Assembly (NCBI GenBank): GCA_036645935.1
Contig: JAVXNE010000002.1
Location: 237,598 to 301,597, forward strand
Direction: 5' to 3'
DNA: 64,000 bases
Origin: JAUNBN01 sp036645935
GTDB lineage: Bacteria; Bacillota; Clostridia; Oscillospirales; Ruminococcaceae
Position 1 is the stretch's first letter; each line of letters starts with the position of its first letter. Shown piece by piece: positions 17,657 through 26,354 of this stretch. The position numbers were made by a program, and so were the translations under genes. The notes under the pieces are model-generated. The model did not search any database. It saw nothing but the letters and a program-made list of their open reading frames with translations, and was not told the DNA's origin.

Positions 17657-18610
17657 ATGAATTTTAAGGAAATCTTTCTCGACGCCATGCTTGACACGCT
17701 CAAAACGCTTCCCTTTCTGCTGTGTGCCTATCTCGCCATCGAATGGATAGAGCACCGCTCATCCGACAAACTGATCTCCAAACTGCGCGCTGCGGAAAAA
17801 TACGGCGGGGTTGTCGGCTCGCTTGTCGGCTGCATACCTCAATGCGGGTTTTCGGTACTTGCGGCCAAATTTTACAACGCTGGAATCATAACTCTCGGAT
17901 CACTGCTCGCGGTCTTTCTCTCCACTTCGGACGAAGCGCTGCCGGTTCTTCTTGCAGATCCCTCACGACTTTCCGATGTGCTGCTGCTCGTCGGCTGTAA
18001 GGTCGCCATTGCGGCGGCGGCGGGAACGTTGTGCGATTGGGCGCTGCGCGCGCGAACTTCAAACACCTCTCTGCTGCGCGCGGGGCATTCCGCAGCGCCT
18101 GTGACGGCCACCCACATTGACGATTCACAGCACCGAGAGCGCTGCGCGGACGCTCACAATCACCCCTCGCCACACGACGACACTGCCGCGCACCACCACA
18201 ACGAAGACTGCCACTGCAACTGTCACGGCTACGTCCTGAAGCCCGCATTGCTGCACACCACGCAGACTCTCGGGTTTATATTTGCCGTGCTGCTCGTGCT
18301 CGGAACGGCGACATCGCTGCTCGGTGAGAGCCGTCTTGAAGCCCTGTTGCTTACGGGATCCCTTTGGCAACCGATCATCGCGCCTATCCTCGGTCTGATT
18401 CCCAACTGCGCGCCGTCGGTCGTCCTCGCGCAACTCTACATCTCCGGCCGTCTCAGCTTCGGCGGCGCACTTGCCGGCCTTTGCGCGAGTTCGGGCGTCG
18501 GCCTTGCGGTTTTCTTCAAGTCGCGCGGAATAAAGAGCGGTCTGAAATTTGCAGCGCTGCTCTACGCAATCTCTGCAGCTGTCGGATTGATTGCCGACCT
18601 CATCATATAA
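17657..18610 (+). CDS. ArsP_2-type putative 10-TM metal exporter with histidine-rich loop
   Basis: 317 residues with about nine or ten membrane segments in two related halves; each half carries a Pro-Cys motif (VGCIPQCGFSVLAAKFYNAG and LGLIPNCAPSVVLAQLYISG). The halves are separated by a cytoplasmic or external loop, around residues 150-195, very rich in His, Asp and Cys (HNHPSPHDD, AAHHHNEDCHCNCHGY). This matches the putative heavy-metal/manganese exporter family (ArsP_2). The loop suggests metal sensing or binding. Export of Mn2+ or another divalent metal is inferred. Confidence 0.78.
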   Translation: MNFKEIFLDAMLDTLKTLPFLLCAYLAIEWIEHRSSDKLISKLRAAEKYGGVVGSLVGCIPQCGFSVLAAKFYNAGIITLGSLLAVFLSTSDEALPVLLADPSRLSDVLLLVGCKVAIAAAAGTLCDWALRARTSNTSLLRAGHSAAPVTATHIDDSQHRERCADAHNHPSPHDDTAAHHHNEDCHCNCHGYVLKPALLHTTQTLGFIFAVLLVLGTATSLLGESRLEALLLTGSLWQPIIAPILGLIPNCAPSVVLAQLYISGRLSFGGALAGLCASSGVGLAVFFKSRGIKSGLKFAALLYAISAAVGLIADLII

Positions 18611-19191
18611 TTACAGATCCCTCACGCCATGCTCTTTTGTCTGAAAAGTAACCGTCAAACATTTAACACTTTAACGCAGAAGCGCTTGGAGCACAAAATG
18701 CCGATGTGGGCCGTCTGTTATCGCCGAAACCCGCCCGTTTGCTGTTCATCGTGCATTTGGTGCATTTAAAAATATCCTCGTTTTCGCTTTTTGCATCAAA
18801 ACACCGCCGTTACTGATTGGTGCTGCTTTAAAATAATGTTCACTCAATAATGCGGGTTTATGAGCGGAATTGTCCGTTAAACGAGAGCTTGCGATTGAAA
18901 CAGACCCAAACGCAATGCATCTGTATACTGTTCGGATTGTTTGATTCCGCATTATAAATAAGCTTGATGGGGCCATTTGAGAAACTCAAGATTCAAAGGG
19001 CAATGCTCCCCTCATCCTTGCACCCGCACCATCCGAAAAGCGCTCGTGAACTCGCATAACGACGGCATTTTCCGCCTGTTCGGCAGACGTCAAAAATATC
19101 TGTCAACGTGTCCGATTTTTATCCGTGCCGAATTTTAAGGACTTCTCCGAAACCCTTTGCTCTAATTTGGGTTACAGTTTTTATAAAACAA
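18611..19191. other. Long intergenic region without recognisable gene
   Basis: About 580 bases between the exporter gene and the bidirectional terminator. Small open frames on both strands (for example 18746-18976 minus) have no ribosome binding site and unlikely composition. I see no RNA gene. Confidence 0.5.
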
Positions 19192-19231
19192 ACACCCTCT
19201 CTCTTTAAAATAGCATGAGGGTGTCTTTTTT
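19192..19231. terminator. Bidirectional terminator
   Basis: ACACCCTC (19192-19199) pairs with GAGGGTGT (19217-19224); six T follow on the plus strand, and TTTGTTTT follows on the minus strand. It lies downstream of both the exporter gene (plus) and the GntR gene (minus). Confidence 0.75.
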
Positions 19232-19296
19232 AATATAAAGATGTCCTGCGCCTGTTCAGGGCACGACTTCAGCTCTGCCGATGAACTCGGAAGAAT

Positions 19297-20022
19297 TCAA
19301 CTGTCGTATTGCAGTCTTATTTTAATTTTATCGCCGCGGAACACAACGCTGCTGAACTCAAAAAGCTCGCCGCGGGAATTGTAAATCTTGTCTCTCAAAA
19401 GAAGCAGAGGATATCCGCGCTTGATGCCGAGCAGTTCGGCCTCAGCATCGGTCGCGAGCACCGATTCGAGGGTTTCGACAACGCTGCTGCGGACAAGCCC
19501 GTAATCACGGTTGAGGATAGCGCACAGCTGATCTCCGCTGATGTCCCTGTTTTCGAGGCCCTCACACAATCTTGTCGGTATGTACGAGGTGTGTATGCTG
19601 AAGGGTTCGTTTTTCACAAATCGCAGCCGCACGAGTTTATTGGCTGTCTCACCGAGCCCAATCCCCATCTTTTTGGCGATGGAGGGCGGACAGGTTATCT
19701 GCGTCATCTCAATGACCTCGGTCTTGACCTCGTACCCCATCTCCTCGAGCTGCTCCCGCATTCCCACATAAAAGGTTCCGCTCGCGGTAATTTTGGGTTC
19801 TGCAACAAAGGTGCCCTTGCCCTGAATGCGGTATAGCCTTCCGTCCCGCACAAGCTCAGTTATAACCGAGCGCACTGTCATACGGCTTATTCCAAATTCG
19901 ATGCACAGTTCGCTTTCCGACGGGATTTTGCTGTTGGGAATATACTCGTCCGACTCAATCCTCTCGAGTAGTATCTCCCTTGCCTGCACATACAACGGCT
20001 GTGATGTATCTCTGTCTAACAC
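19297..20022 (-). CDS. GntR family (HutC/UTRA) transcriptional regulator
   Basis: 241 residues from the GTG at 20022, which has AGGAGG 7 bases upstream; an ATG 39 bases further up has no such site. The N-terminal winged helix contains the GntR signature (IPSESELCIEFGISRMTVRSVITELVRDG), followed by a UTRA effector domain (FVKNEPFSIHTSYIPTRL onward) that in this family binds sugar phosphates or amines. It lies downstream of the sugar operon on the same strand but has its own promoter and is separated by a terminator. It most likely represses that operon; the effector may be a phosphorylated intermediate. Confidence 0.88.
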   Translation of the reverse strand: MLDRDTSQPLYVQAREILLERIESDEYIPNSKIPSESELCIEFGISRMTVRSVITELVRDGRLYRIQGKGTFVAEPKITASGTFYVGMREQLEEMGYEVKTEVIEMTQITCPPSIAKKMGIGLGETANKLVRLRFVKNEPFSIHTSYIPTRLCEGLENRDISGDQLCAILNRDYGLVRSSVVETLESVLATDAEAELLGIKRGYPLLLLRDKIYNSRGELFEFSSVVFRGDKIKIRLQYDS

Positions 20023-20126
20023 AGATTTTCCTCCTTGCCGTTCTTTCTTTATATGAGACATAATCTCTCGGCGCTCTGCGCGACGGCCCACGCCCGAACA
20101 ACAAAACTCATGTTATCCGTATTGTT

Positions 20127-20155
20127 ATGATAAAGTAATCTGCCGAAAAAATCAA
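20127..20155 (-). promoter_or_regulatory. Promoter of the GntR gene
   Basis: On the minus strand TTGATT, 17 bases, TATCAT. A short inverted repeat TTATC...GATAA overlaps the -10, a possible autoregulatory operator. Confidence 0.6.
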
Positions 20156-20167
20156 GACGATGTCCTA

Positions 20168-20209
20168 ATACAGCAAAAAGCAGTCGTAAACAACTGCTTT
20201 TTGCTGTAT
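20168..20209. terminator. Terminator at the end of the sugar operon
   Basis: A perfect 17-bp inverted repeat (ATACAGCAAAAAGCAGT and its complement, loop of 8). The inner AGCAGT/ACTGCT stem is flanked by A5 and T5, making a bidirectional terminator between the FGGY kinase and the GntR promoter. Confidence 0.75.
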
Positions 20210-20242
20210 CGGGGATAAAAGGAGATTAGAGGCAAAAATTTA

Positions 20243-21787
20243 TTATAGACTCGCAAGCTTGGTGAAAACATCCTTGCCTTTAAGTCCGTAATAGCTGTCC
20301 TTGTAAATCTCAAAAAGCTTGTTGTAGAGCGCGACATTCTCGGGAATTGGGTCAATCGTGTCGCCAAAATGAACCATATTCTCGACAACCTCGGCGAGAT
20401 CCTTATAAAGGCCTGCGCCGATTGCCGCGAGACCCGCAGCGCCGATGACCGCCGCATCGGGAACGTTGAGCGTGCGAATAGTGCGTCCCATGATGTCGGC
20501 AATTATCTGGCACCAACCCTTGGATTTGGAAGCGCCGCCGGTAACTGTGATTATATCTTGCATCTGAACGCCTGCGGCAAGCACTGAATCAAGGATGTGG
20601 CGGGATTCAAGCGTGATGCCCTCCATGACCGCACGAACCATATCCGCTTTGGTCGTGGTCGAACGCAACCCGATGAACATACCCGTCGCGTTGGTGTCCC
20701 ATGTCGGGTAACCGGATCCGAATAGCGCCGAATAGAATATCATTCCTCCGCATCCGGGTTTAGATTTGGAAATATACTTTTTCTCCATGAGAACATAAGG
20801 GTCTATGCCCTCTTTTTCCGCCTCGGCGACATCCTCGGCACAGAGTGTGTCGCGGCACCAACGGTAGCAAGTCGCGCCTGACACCTGCGGGCCTTCAACC
20901 TGAAACACACCGAGTTTTGGTGTTGAGGGAATCATCATGCCTGTGAGGGCCGAAAAATCAGGTTTTGCAAGGCCGATTGCAAGCAGACCGAATGTGCCAA
21001 TCGTGAGCGACACAGCACCGTCTTCAATAACGCCGGCGCCCATTGCCGAAACCTGCTGGTCTCCGGAACCCGCAACTATCTTTGTCCCGACCGCAAGGCC
21101 GGTCTTTGCCGCGACGTCGGACTTAATTGTGCCGACAACCTCGCAGGGGTCGCAGAGCGACGGGAATTTCGCCGCGTCAAAACCGAGCGCATCGATGATT
21201 TCCTGGCTCCAATCGAGCGTGTTGACATCCATGAGTCCGGTGACCGTTCCGTCAGATATCTCAACCTTGAAGTCGTCCGAGCCGAAGCCGTACATCACAA
21301 AGCTGCCAACTGTCGAAAAATATTTGGTTTTCGCATATATCTCAGGCTGCTTTTTCATCACCCAATAGTATTTCGCGAGCGCAAAGATGTTGTATCCGGG
21401 CATACCTGTAATTTCGTTGCGGCGCTCTGGGCTGATCTTGTCGTTTATCTCCGCCATGATCTCCTCAGCACGACTGTCGAGCCAAACATAAAACTTATCA
21501 TCGATGACCTTGAGGTCGCTGTCCATGAGGCAGAAGCTCGAGCGGTTGACAGAAAAGCTTATAGCCTCGATTTCCTTGTTGTCAACCTTTGAATCGGCCA
21601 CCGCGTCCTTGACCGCTTCAAATGTGAGATCGAGCAGGAACTGCGCACCCACCTCTACCCAATTGGTCTTGGGATAGTTGAGCTCATATTCGCGATAACC
21701 TTTGCCGATAATGTTGCCCTTGAGATCGACAACCATAGCTTTTGATCCGGTAGTACCAACATCAACACCTATTACATACTTTCCCAT
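20243..21787 (-). CDS. FGGY family carbohydrate kinase (xylulokinase-like)
   Basis: 514 residues; AAGGAGAG lies before the ATG. The N-terminal phosphate-1 motif is VIGVDVGTTGSKAMVVD, GSGDQQVSAMGAG corresponds to the phosphate-2/adenosine region, and TVTGGASKSKGWCQIIADIMG is the FGGY C-terminal signature. These enzymes phosphorylate ketoses, polyols or glycerol with ATP; the substrate is not determinable here. In context it probably activates the substrate of the operon or a dephosphorylated intermediate. It is the last gene of the operon. Confidence 0.88.
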   Translation of the reverse strand: MGKYVIGVDVGTTGSKAMVVDLKGNIIGKGYREYELNYPKTNWVEVGAQFLLDLTFEAVKDAVADSKVDNKEIEAISFSVNRSSFCLMDSDLKVIDDKFYVWLDSRAEEIMAEINDKISPERRNEITGMPGYNIFALAKYYWVMKKQPEIYAKTKYFSTVGSFVMYGFGSDDFKVEISDGTVTGLMDVNTLDWSQEIIDALGFDAAKFPSLCDPCEVVGTIKSDVAAKTGLAVGTKIVAGSGDQQVSAMGAGVIEDGAVSLTIGTFGLLAIGLAKPDFSALTGMMIPSTPKLGVFQVEGPQVSGATCYRWCRDTLCAEDVAEAEKEGIDPYVLMEKKYISKSKPGCGGMIFYSALFGSGYPTWDTNATGMFIGLRSTTTKADMVRAVMEGITLESRHILDSVLAAGVQMQDIITVTGGASKSKGWCQIIADIMGRTIRTLNVPDAAVIGAAGLAAIGAGLYKDLAEVVENMVHFGDTIDPIPENVALYNKLFEIYKDSYYGLKGKDVFTKLASL

Positions 21788-21800
21788 TACATGACTCTCC

Positions 21801-22454
21801 TTAAATAATTATGCTTTTGAGTTCTCTTATGTCGCTAACCATGCAGTCTGGTGAATACTCGAGCAGTTCTTCTGGGGGAGCAAAACCGTAATCAACCGCG
21901 CAGACGACAACGCCTGCGTTTTTGCCTGTCTTCATGTCAGTTGGGGTATCTCCAATAAGCAGTGCGTCTCTCGGATCAAGGCCGTACCGCTTTAGAATCA
22001 CATTCAGGCATTCGGGGTCGGGCTTTGGATGCTCGACGTCTCCTGCCGTAACCACCATCTCGAAATACTTGTCTATCCCGAAATGCTCGAGCACTGATTT
22101 CGTGCCCGGCTTTGATTTGAATGTGGCGAGTGTTTGACGCTTCTTGTTCTTGAAATATTCCAAAGTTTCGATGACACCGGGGTAGAGATATGTGCGCTCA
22201 ACGATGTGGCTGTGGTAGTAATCGGAAAAATAAGTCACTGCCTCGTCGAGCAATTTTTCGTTGTCCTCTCCCAACGCGCGCTTTATGACGTTGCGCGCCC
22301 CGCCGCCGATGAATCCGCCTACCGTATCGTCGTCGGGCGGGACTACGTCAAACGCCATCAGGGTGTTCCTGACAGCGTTGACGATATCTCCCTTGGTGTT
22401 GGCGAGGGTTCCATCCAGATCATAAATAATAGTGGACAGCTTGAATTGTTTCAT
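21801..22454 (-). CDS. HAD-superfamily phosphatase (Gph-like)
   Basis: 217 residues from the ATG at 22454, which has GAGG 6 bases upstream; a GTG at 22466 is an alternative. HAD motif I is YDLDGTLANT, motif II lies near LATFKSKPG, motif III is KPDPECLNV with the Lys, and motif IV is LIGDTPTDMKTG. A small helical cap lies between motifs I and II, as in phosphoglycolate phosphatase. In an operon of sugar phosphate enzymes, a role as sugar-phosphate phosphatase or in damage control is likely; the substrate is unknown. Confidence 0.85.
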   Translation of the reverse strand: MKQFKLSTIIYDLDGTLANTKGDIVNAVRNTLMAFDVVPPDDDTVGGFIGGGARNVIKRALGEDNEKLLDEAVTYFSDYYHSHIVERTYLYPGVIETLEYFKNKKRQTLATFKSKPGTKSVLEHFGIDKYFEMVVTAGDVEHPKPDPECLNVILKRYGLDPRDALLIGDTPTDMKTGKNAGVVVCAVDYGFAPPEELLEYSPDCMVSDIRELKSIII

Positions 22455-22474
22455 GCCACACCTCACGAAAGCGG

Positions 22475-23194
22475 TTAGCCCTCGTACTTCGGAACCAACC
22501 CAATTTCGCGCATCTGATCAAAAGCTTCAATTATCTGAATTGCGGCGCGTGTGCCGATCAGATCCGCTCCTGCCATGATAAACGCATAGGCGTTTTGCGG
22601 ACGGGGGAACTTGACACCGGCAACCTTGAGCTTGATGTCTGTGCCCTTGAGTGTGTTCTTCATAACAAGGAACTGCTCCATGCTCGGGCCCTCAAACTGG
22701 CCTGTAGAGGTTTTGGCATAATTGCAGCCAACCTCGGCGACGAGCTTGCAGGCTGTTGCGATTTCCTCATCGGTGAGGAAGCAGACGTCGAGTATGACCT
22801 TGGTGAGTGCGCCGCCGGCGGCGTTTTTGAAATCGACAAGCTCCTGTTTGACGAGGTCATAACGCTTGTCTTTCAGAGCGCCGACGTTGATGACGGTGTC
22901 GACCGCTTTGCAGCCGAGGCTGACGGCAAGCTCGGTCTCAGCAGCCTTGATTTTGGAGGGCTGGCAGCCAAAGGGGAACGCAATTCCGGTCGCGGGCATA
23001 ACGTCTGAACCTTTGAGCTCTTCGACAACGATGGGGGTCCAGAACGGAGATGCGCTGTAAAAAGCTGCACAGTTATACTTCACAGCTTCCTGACAGCCCG
23101 AGCGGATGTCCTTCTCTGTCGTGTTTTTCGGAAGCACGCTGTGGTCAAAGCATTTGCCGAGCTCCCATTTTGTCATTTTTGCGAGGTTTACCAT
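22475..23194 (-). CDS. DeoC-like class I aldolase, variant subfamily (paralog 1)
   Basis: 239 residues. It resembles 2-deoxyribose-5-phosphate aldolase: the Asp in VDTVINVGALK, the Schiff-base Lys in NYAKTSTGQ and the second Lys in VAGVKFPRPQNAYAF are all in DeoC-like positions. The phosphate-binding segment that normally follows this Lys (PAGGVR) is replaced by FPRPQ, so the substrate probably differs from deoxyribose 5-phosphate. A close paralog of the same length is at 42493-43212. It lies in the operon between the transaldolase-like gene and the HAD phosphatase, spacings 27 and 20 bases. Confidence 0.82.
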   Translation of the reverse strand: MVNLAKMTKWELGKCFDHSVLPKNTTEKDIRSGCQEAVKYNCAAFYSASPFWTPIVVEELKGSDVMPATGIAFPFGCQPSKIKAAETELAVSLGCKAVDTVINVGALKDKRYDLVKQELVDFKNAAGGALTKVILDVCFLTDEEIATACKLVAEVGCNYAKTSTGQFEGPSMEQFLVMKNTLKGTDIKLKVAGVKFPRPQNAYAFIMAGADLIGTRAAIQIIEAFDQMREIGLVPKYEG

Positions 23195-23221
23195 TTTTTT
23201 GCCTTCTTTCTATATATTGTG

Positions 23222-24520
23222 TTACTTCTGACCCTTTGCGGCGTTCATGAAGCGTCGCTGATAACTGACAACCTGATTCGTCGAGGTGAAGCGAGCCAGG
23301 TAGTTCGGTTCGGCTGTTATGACAACCCTCTTGTTCATCTCCATAAATTCGGGTTCTGTAAGCAGCTTGTCGATGTCGGGATAGTTGTCCGGCCCCTCCA
23401 TGGAACACACGATAAGACGCGTGTCGGGCATGTTGCAGTTTTTGAGCACACGGAGATTGTGGCGCATGCCGTCCAATCCATCGCAGCCTTCGGTATCCTC
23501 AAAATGGCGATAGCTGAGCAGCCACTTGCCCAGTGCATAAACATCCTTGAGATCGCATTCGGCGTCTGCCGCCTTGTAATAATCATTAGCGATAAAGTAA
23601 TCGCGCAGCTCTGTGAGTGCATTCTCGTTTCCGCCTTCATAGGACAGCAGCAGTGATCTTATCTTTGTGCTCTGCATGAGACGGTGGCGCAGGAATGTGT
23701 TTATGAAATAGGGTCTCGCCTGCAGCGCGAGCTGTGTCTGATAGGGCTCAAACATGAGCGTGAAGTTCACGCGATAACCGTTCTCGTGCATTTTGAGCGT
23801 GAGATTGTGTCCGCGAAGAGCGTCGGCAGTCGTGATCTCGTCATAGCGCACGGCGAGTCTCTTGTCTCCCTCAAGCAGCTGGCTGACATTTTCGGGTGTC
23901 ACTGCGCCGGTGTGCGGAACTTTGATGACGACACGGTATTTCGAGAACATCTCGCGGAATTTGGCGGCTTCTTCAAGCAGCAGATTAAAGTCTTTCTCAA
24001 ACGGATTGTTAAGCTCAACGCTGATATCGCATCCCGGTCCGAGAACGCGGCCTATCTCGGCCATGACCTCATCGCGGTCTTTGAACTCGTTTCCGACATT
24101 TGCCTTGGGATTGTTGAGGAACAAGTCATAGACAATGCCGGGATTGCAGGTGAGATTCGCGAGCAGCGGGCTTATGGGGGCTATCTCATAGGGGTTTGCG
24201 GAATCGGCCGAGAAGAGCACCGATGTGGGGCGCAGCTCGCCGTTTTTATCGTAGCTGATGTCACGCACGAGGTCAACCTCGAGCAGCCCATCCTTCTTAA
24301 TGCACAATTCGCGGCGAAATCCTGCGGGAGTCTCGCCTTCAGGTGTCGGAAAGGTGTTGATTACGTCGGCGAATTGCTCTGTAACGCCGATAGCGCCGAC
24401 GGTCTCGTTGAGCTCGGCGAATTCAGCCGGGGAGACGGGCATATCCGCCACGCGGGCGACAAGAGCCTCCTGTCCGCGGGCGGCCGGCGCATTGAGGGAC
24501 GAAAGTGTGTATCTAATCAC
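23222..24520 (-). CDS. Transaldolase-like protein, unassigned
   Basis: 432 residues from a GTG start with GGAGAA 5 bases upstream. In the middle, RVVIKVPHTGAVTPENVSQL followed by YRVNFTLMFEPYQTQLALQA resembles the catalytic-Lys strand (IKIPAT) and the N-x-T-L-x-F-S...QA strand of transaldolases, so a TIM-barrel Schiff-base aldolase is likely. The first 140 residues and the last 130 have no counterpart I recognise, and the protein is about twice the size of a minimal transaldolase. Genomic context (split transketolase, RpiB, DeoC-like) fits a transaldolase or ketol-transfer role. The function is inferred. Confidence 0.6.
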   Translation of the reverse strand: MIRYTLSSLNAPAARGQEALVARVADMPVSPAEFAELNETVGAIGVTEQFADVINTFPTPEGETPAGFRRELCIKKDGLLEVDLVRDISYDKNGELRPTSVLFSADSANPYEIAPISPLLANLTCNPGIVYDLFLNNPKANVGNEFKDRDEVMAEIGRVLGPGCDISVELNNPFEKDFNLLLEEAAKFREMFSKYRVVIKVPHTGAVTPENVSQLLEGDKRLAVRYDEITTADALRGHNLTLKMHENGYRVNFTLMFEPYQTQLALQARPYFINTFLRHRLMQSTKIRSLLLSYEGGNENALTELRDYFIANDYYKAADAECDLKDVYALGKWLLSYRHFEDTEGCDGLDGMRHNLRVLKNCNMPDTRLIVCSMEGPDNYPDIDKLLTEPEFMEMNKRVVITAEPNYLARFTSTNQVVSYQRRFMNAAKGQK

Positions 24521-24553
24521 GTTGTTTCTCCAGTCAAATTTATAATTTATTTT

Positions 24554-25486
24554 TTACTTTACAAAATTCGCAATCGATTTTGCTATTCCGGCGCCGTCAA
24601 GCCCATAATAGGCAAGCACGTCGTCATATTTGCCCGACGTCGCATAATCATGCGGAATGCCGAGCTTCAGAACTTTGGTCGGCTGTTCCTCGGCACAGAT
24701 TTCAGACACGAGCGATCCGAGCCCACCATGGACGTAATGCTCCTCAACAGTGACGATCTTGCCGGTCTTTTTCGCCGATGCCAAAATCAGCTCACGGTCG
24801 GGTGGGTAAACTGTCGGCAGCCCGATAAGCTCTGCGCCTATTCCCTGCTTTTGAAGCAGCTCCGCCGCCTCAATCGCCGCCGCCGTGATCGCTCCCGTTG
24901 AGATTACCGTCACGTCGGATCCCTCTTTAATGAGTCTTCCCTTGCCTATGACAAACTCGCCGTCTTCAAACAAGCACGGTATCTTGTTGTTTCCAATTCT
25001 CATATACACAGGGCCTTTGTGCTCCAACATCGCTCTGACCGCGCCGCGTATCTCACCGGGATCCTGCGGGCTGAGCACGACCACTCCCGGAATCATTCCG
25101 ATAATCGCGAAGTCGTCAAGAGAGTGGTGGGTCGACCCGAGGTCGGAGTAACTTATTCCCGAATTTCGCCCGACAATTTTTACGTTCTGCCGCATATATC
25201 CGATGTCGTTGCGGAACATCTCAAACGGACGTGCTGTGACGAACGGAGCAATCGCGCAAAATACGGGGATTTTTCCCGCCGTGGCAAGGCCCGAAGCAAT
25301 ACCTGTGACGGCCTGTTCCATAATTCCGAACTCAAAATAACGATCGGGAGCCGCTTTCATAAACTCTCCGAAGCCCGAGCTCTTGCCGCTGTCGGCCGAG
25401 AGCACGACGACATCTTCATTCTTTAGCGCAATCTCTGTGACCGCCGCTCCGAATGCTTTTCTGGGATCTTCAAGATTTCCGTTCAT
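24554..25486 (-). CDS. Transketolase, C-terminal subunit
   Basis: 310 residues: the pyrimidine-binding and C-terminal domains of transketolase. FEFGIMEQAVTGIASGLATAG holds the catalytic Glu; GSTHHSLDDFAIIGMIPG and the tail VEEHYVHGGLGSLVSEI are typical of the split transketolases of Firmicutes and archaea. Its start overlaps the N-terminal subunit gene by 4 bases, so the two halves should be made in equal amounts and form a heterotetramer. Confidence 0.93.
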   Translation of the reverse strand: MNGNLEDPRKAFGAAVTEIALKNEDVVVLSADSGKSSGFGEFMKAAPDRYFEFGIMEQAVTGIASGLATAGKIPVFCAIAPFVTARPFEMFRNDIGYMRQNVKIVGRNSGISYSDLGSTHHSLDDFAIIGMIPGVVVLSPQDPGEIRGAVRAMLEHKGPVYMRIGNNKIPCLFEDGEFVIGKGRLIKEGSDVTVISTGAITAAAIEAAELLQKQGIGAELIGLPTVYPPDRELILASAKKTGKIVTVEEHYVHGGLGSLVSEICAEEQPTKVLKLGIPHDYATSGKYDDVLAYYGLDGAGIAKSIANFVK

Positions 25487-26343
25487 TTCGCCGCCCCCCC
25501 TTCGCCGCTTTCCAGCGCGTCAATATAGCTGCGGATTGCCGCTTCGCCCTCATTTAGCTGATCGGTGGTCGGTTTCCAATAGTGATAGTCAACATTGTCC
25601 TCGCCGGCGGCAAGACCCTTGCACTTGATGGTATGTGCCACCACGCACGTAGGCTTGCCCTTTTGAAGCGGCAGCGAATCGAGAGTCTGGACGATGGTTT
25701 CCATGTCGTTGCCCTCAATATCGATGGTCTTCCATCCGAATGCCGCGAAATGCTCGGCTATAGGCGTGAAATTCATGACGTCTTTTACACGTCCGCTTAT
25801 CTGCAACGTGTTAAAATCGACAAAAAGCACGAGGTTGTCAAGGCCGTAATGTGCCGCAGCGGCCGCAGCCTCCCAGTTGGAACCTTCGGCAAGCTCGCCG
25901 TCGCCCATCACGACGTAAACTTTGGAATCCAACTTATCGAGACGCAGCGCGAGCGCCATGCCCGTGGCGATTGAAAGGCCGTGTCCAAGCGCGCCCGTGT
26001 TCGCCTCAACTCCAGGCAGCTTGTACATGTCGGGATGTCCGGGTATTGGGCTTTTGAGCGAGCCGTAACTGTCAAGCACAGATTTGGGAAAGTATCCGCG
26101 CTCGGCGAGAGTCGCATACTGCGCGAGGCACTTGTGTCCCGCAGACAGGATAAAACGGTCTCTTTCCCGGAGTTTTGGGTTGTTCGGATCGTTGTTCATT
26201 TTGTAAAAATAGAGCGCAGTGACAATATCAAGCGCCGAAAACGCGCCTCCGATATGTCCCGCCCCGCTCGCCCTAAGCATGCGCAGAACGTTGAGTCTGC
26301 AGTGGGCGGCAGTAATCTTGAGCTGTTTTATATCAGCAGCCAT
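25483..26343 (-). CDS. Transketolase, N-terminal subunit (TPP-binding)
   Basis: 286 residues from the ATG at 26343; a longer open frame upstream overlaps the isomerase gene and is unlikely. ASGAGHIGGAFSALDIVTALYF, GALGHGLSIATGMALA, and the TPP motif VMGDGELAEGSNWEAAAAA with the later Asn-rich strand (DNLVLFVDFN) are present. It moves two-carbon ketol units between sugar phosphates together with the C-terminal subunit. Spacing to the RpiB gene is 11 bases, within which the ribosome binding site overlaps the upstream stop. Confidence 0.93.
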   Translation of the reverse strand: MAADIKQLKITAAHCRLNVLRMLRASGAGHIGGAFSALDIVTALYFYKMNNDPNNPKLRERDRFILSAGHKCLAQYATLAERGYFPKSVLDSYGSLKSPIPGHPDMYKLPGVEANTGALGHGLSIATGMALALRLDKLDSKVYVVMGDGELAEGSNWEAAAAAAHYGLDNLVLFVDFNTLQISGRVKDVMNFTPIAEHFAAFGWKTIDIEGNDMETIVQTLDSLPLQKGKPTCVVAHTIKCKGLAAGEDNVDYHYWKPTTDQLNEGEAAIRSYIDALESGEGGAAK

Positions 26344-26354
26344 AATGGTTACTT

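Noticed and set aside
18746..18976. 76-codon minus-strand frame in the long intergenic region
   Set aside because: No ribosome binding site and no protein-like pattern.
23684..24901. 405-codon plus-strand open frame
   Set aside because: It is antisense to the transaldolase-like gene and the split transketolase; no ribosome binding site and unlikely composition.
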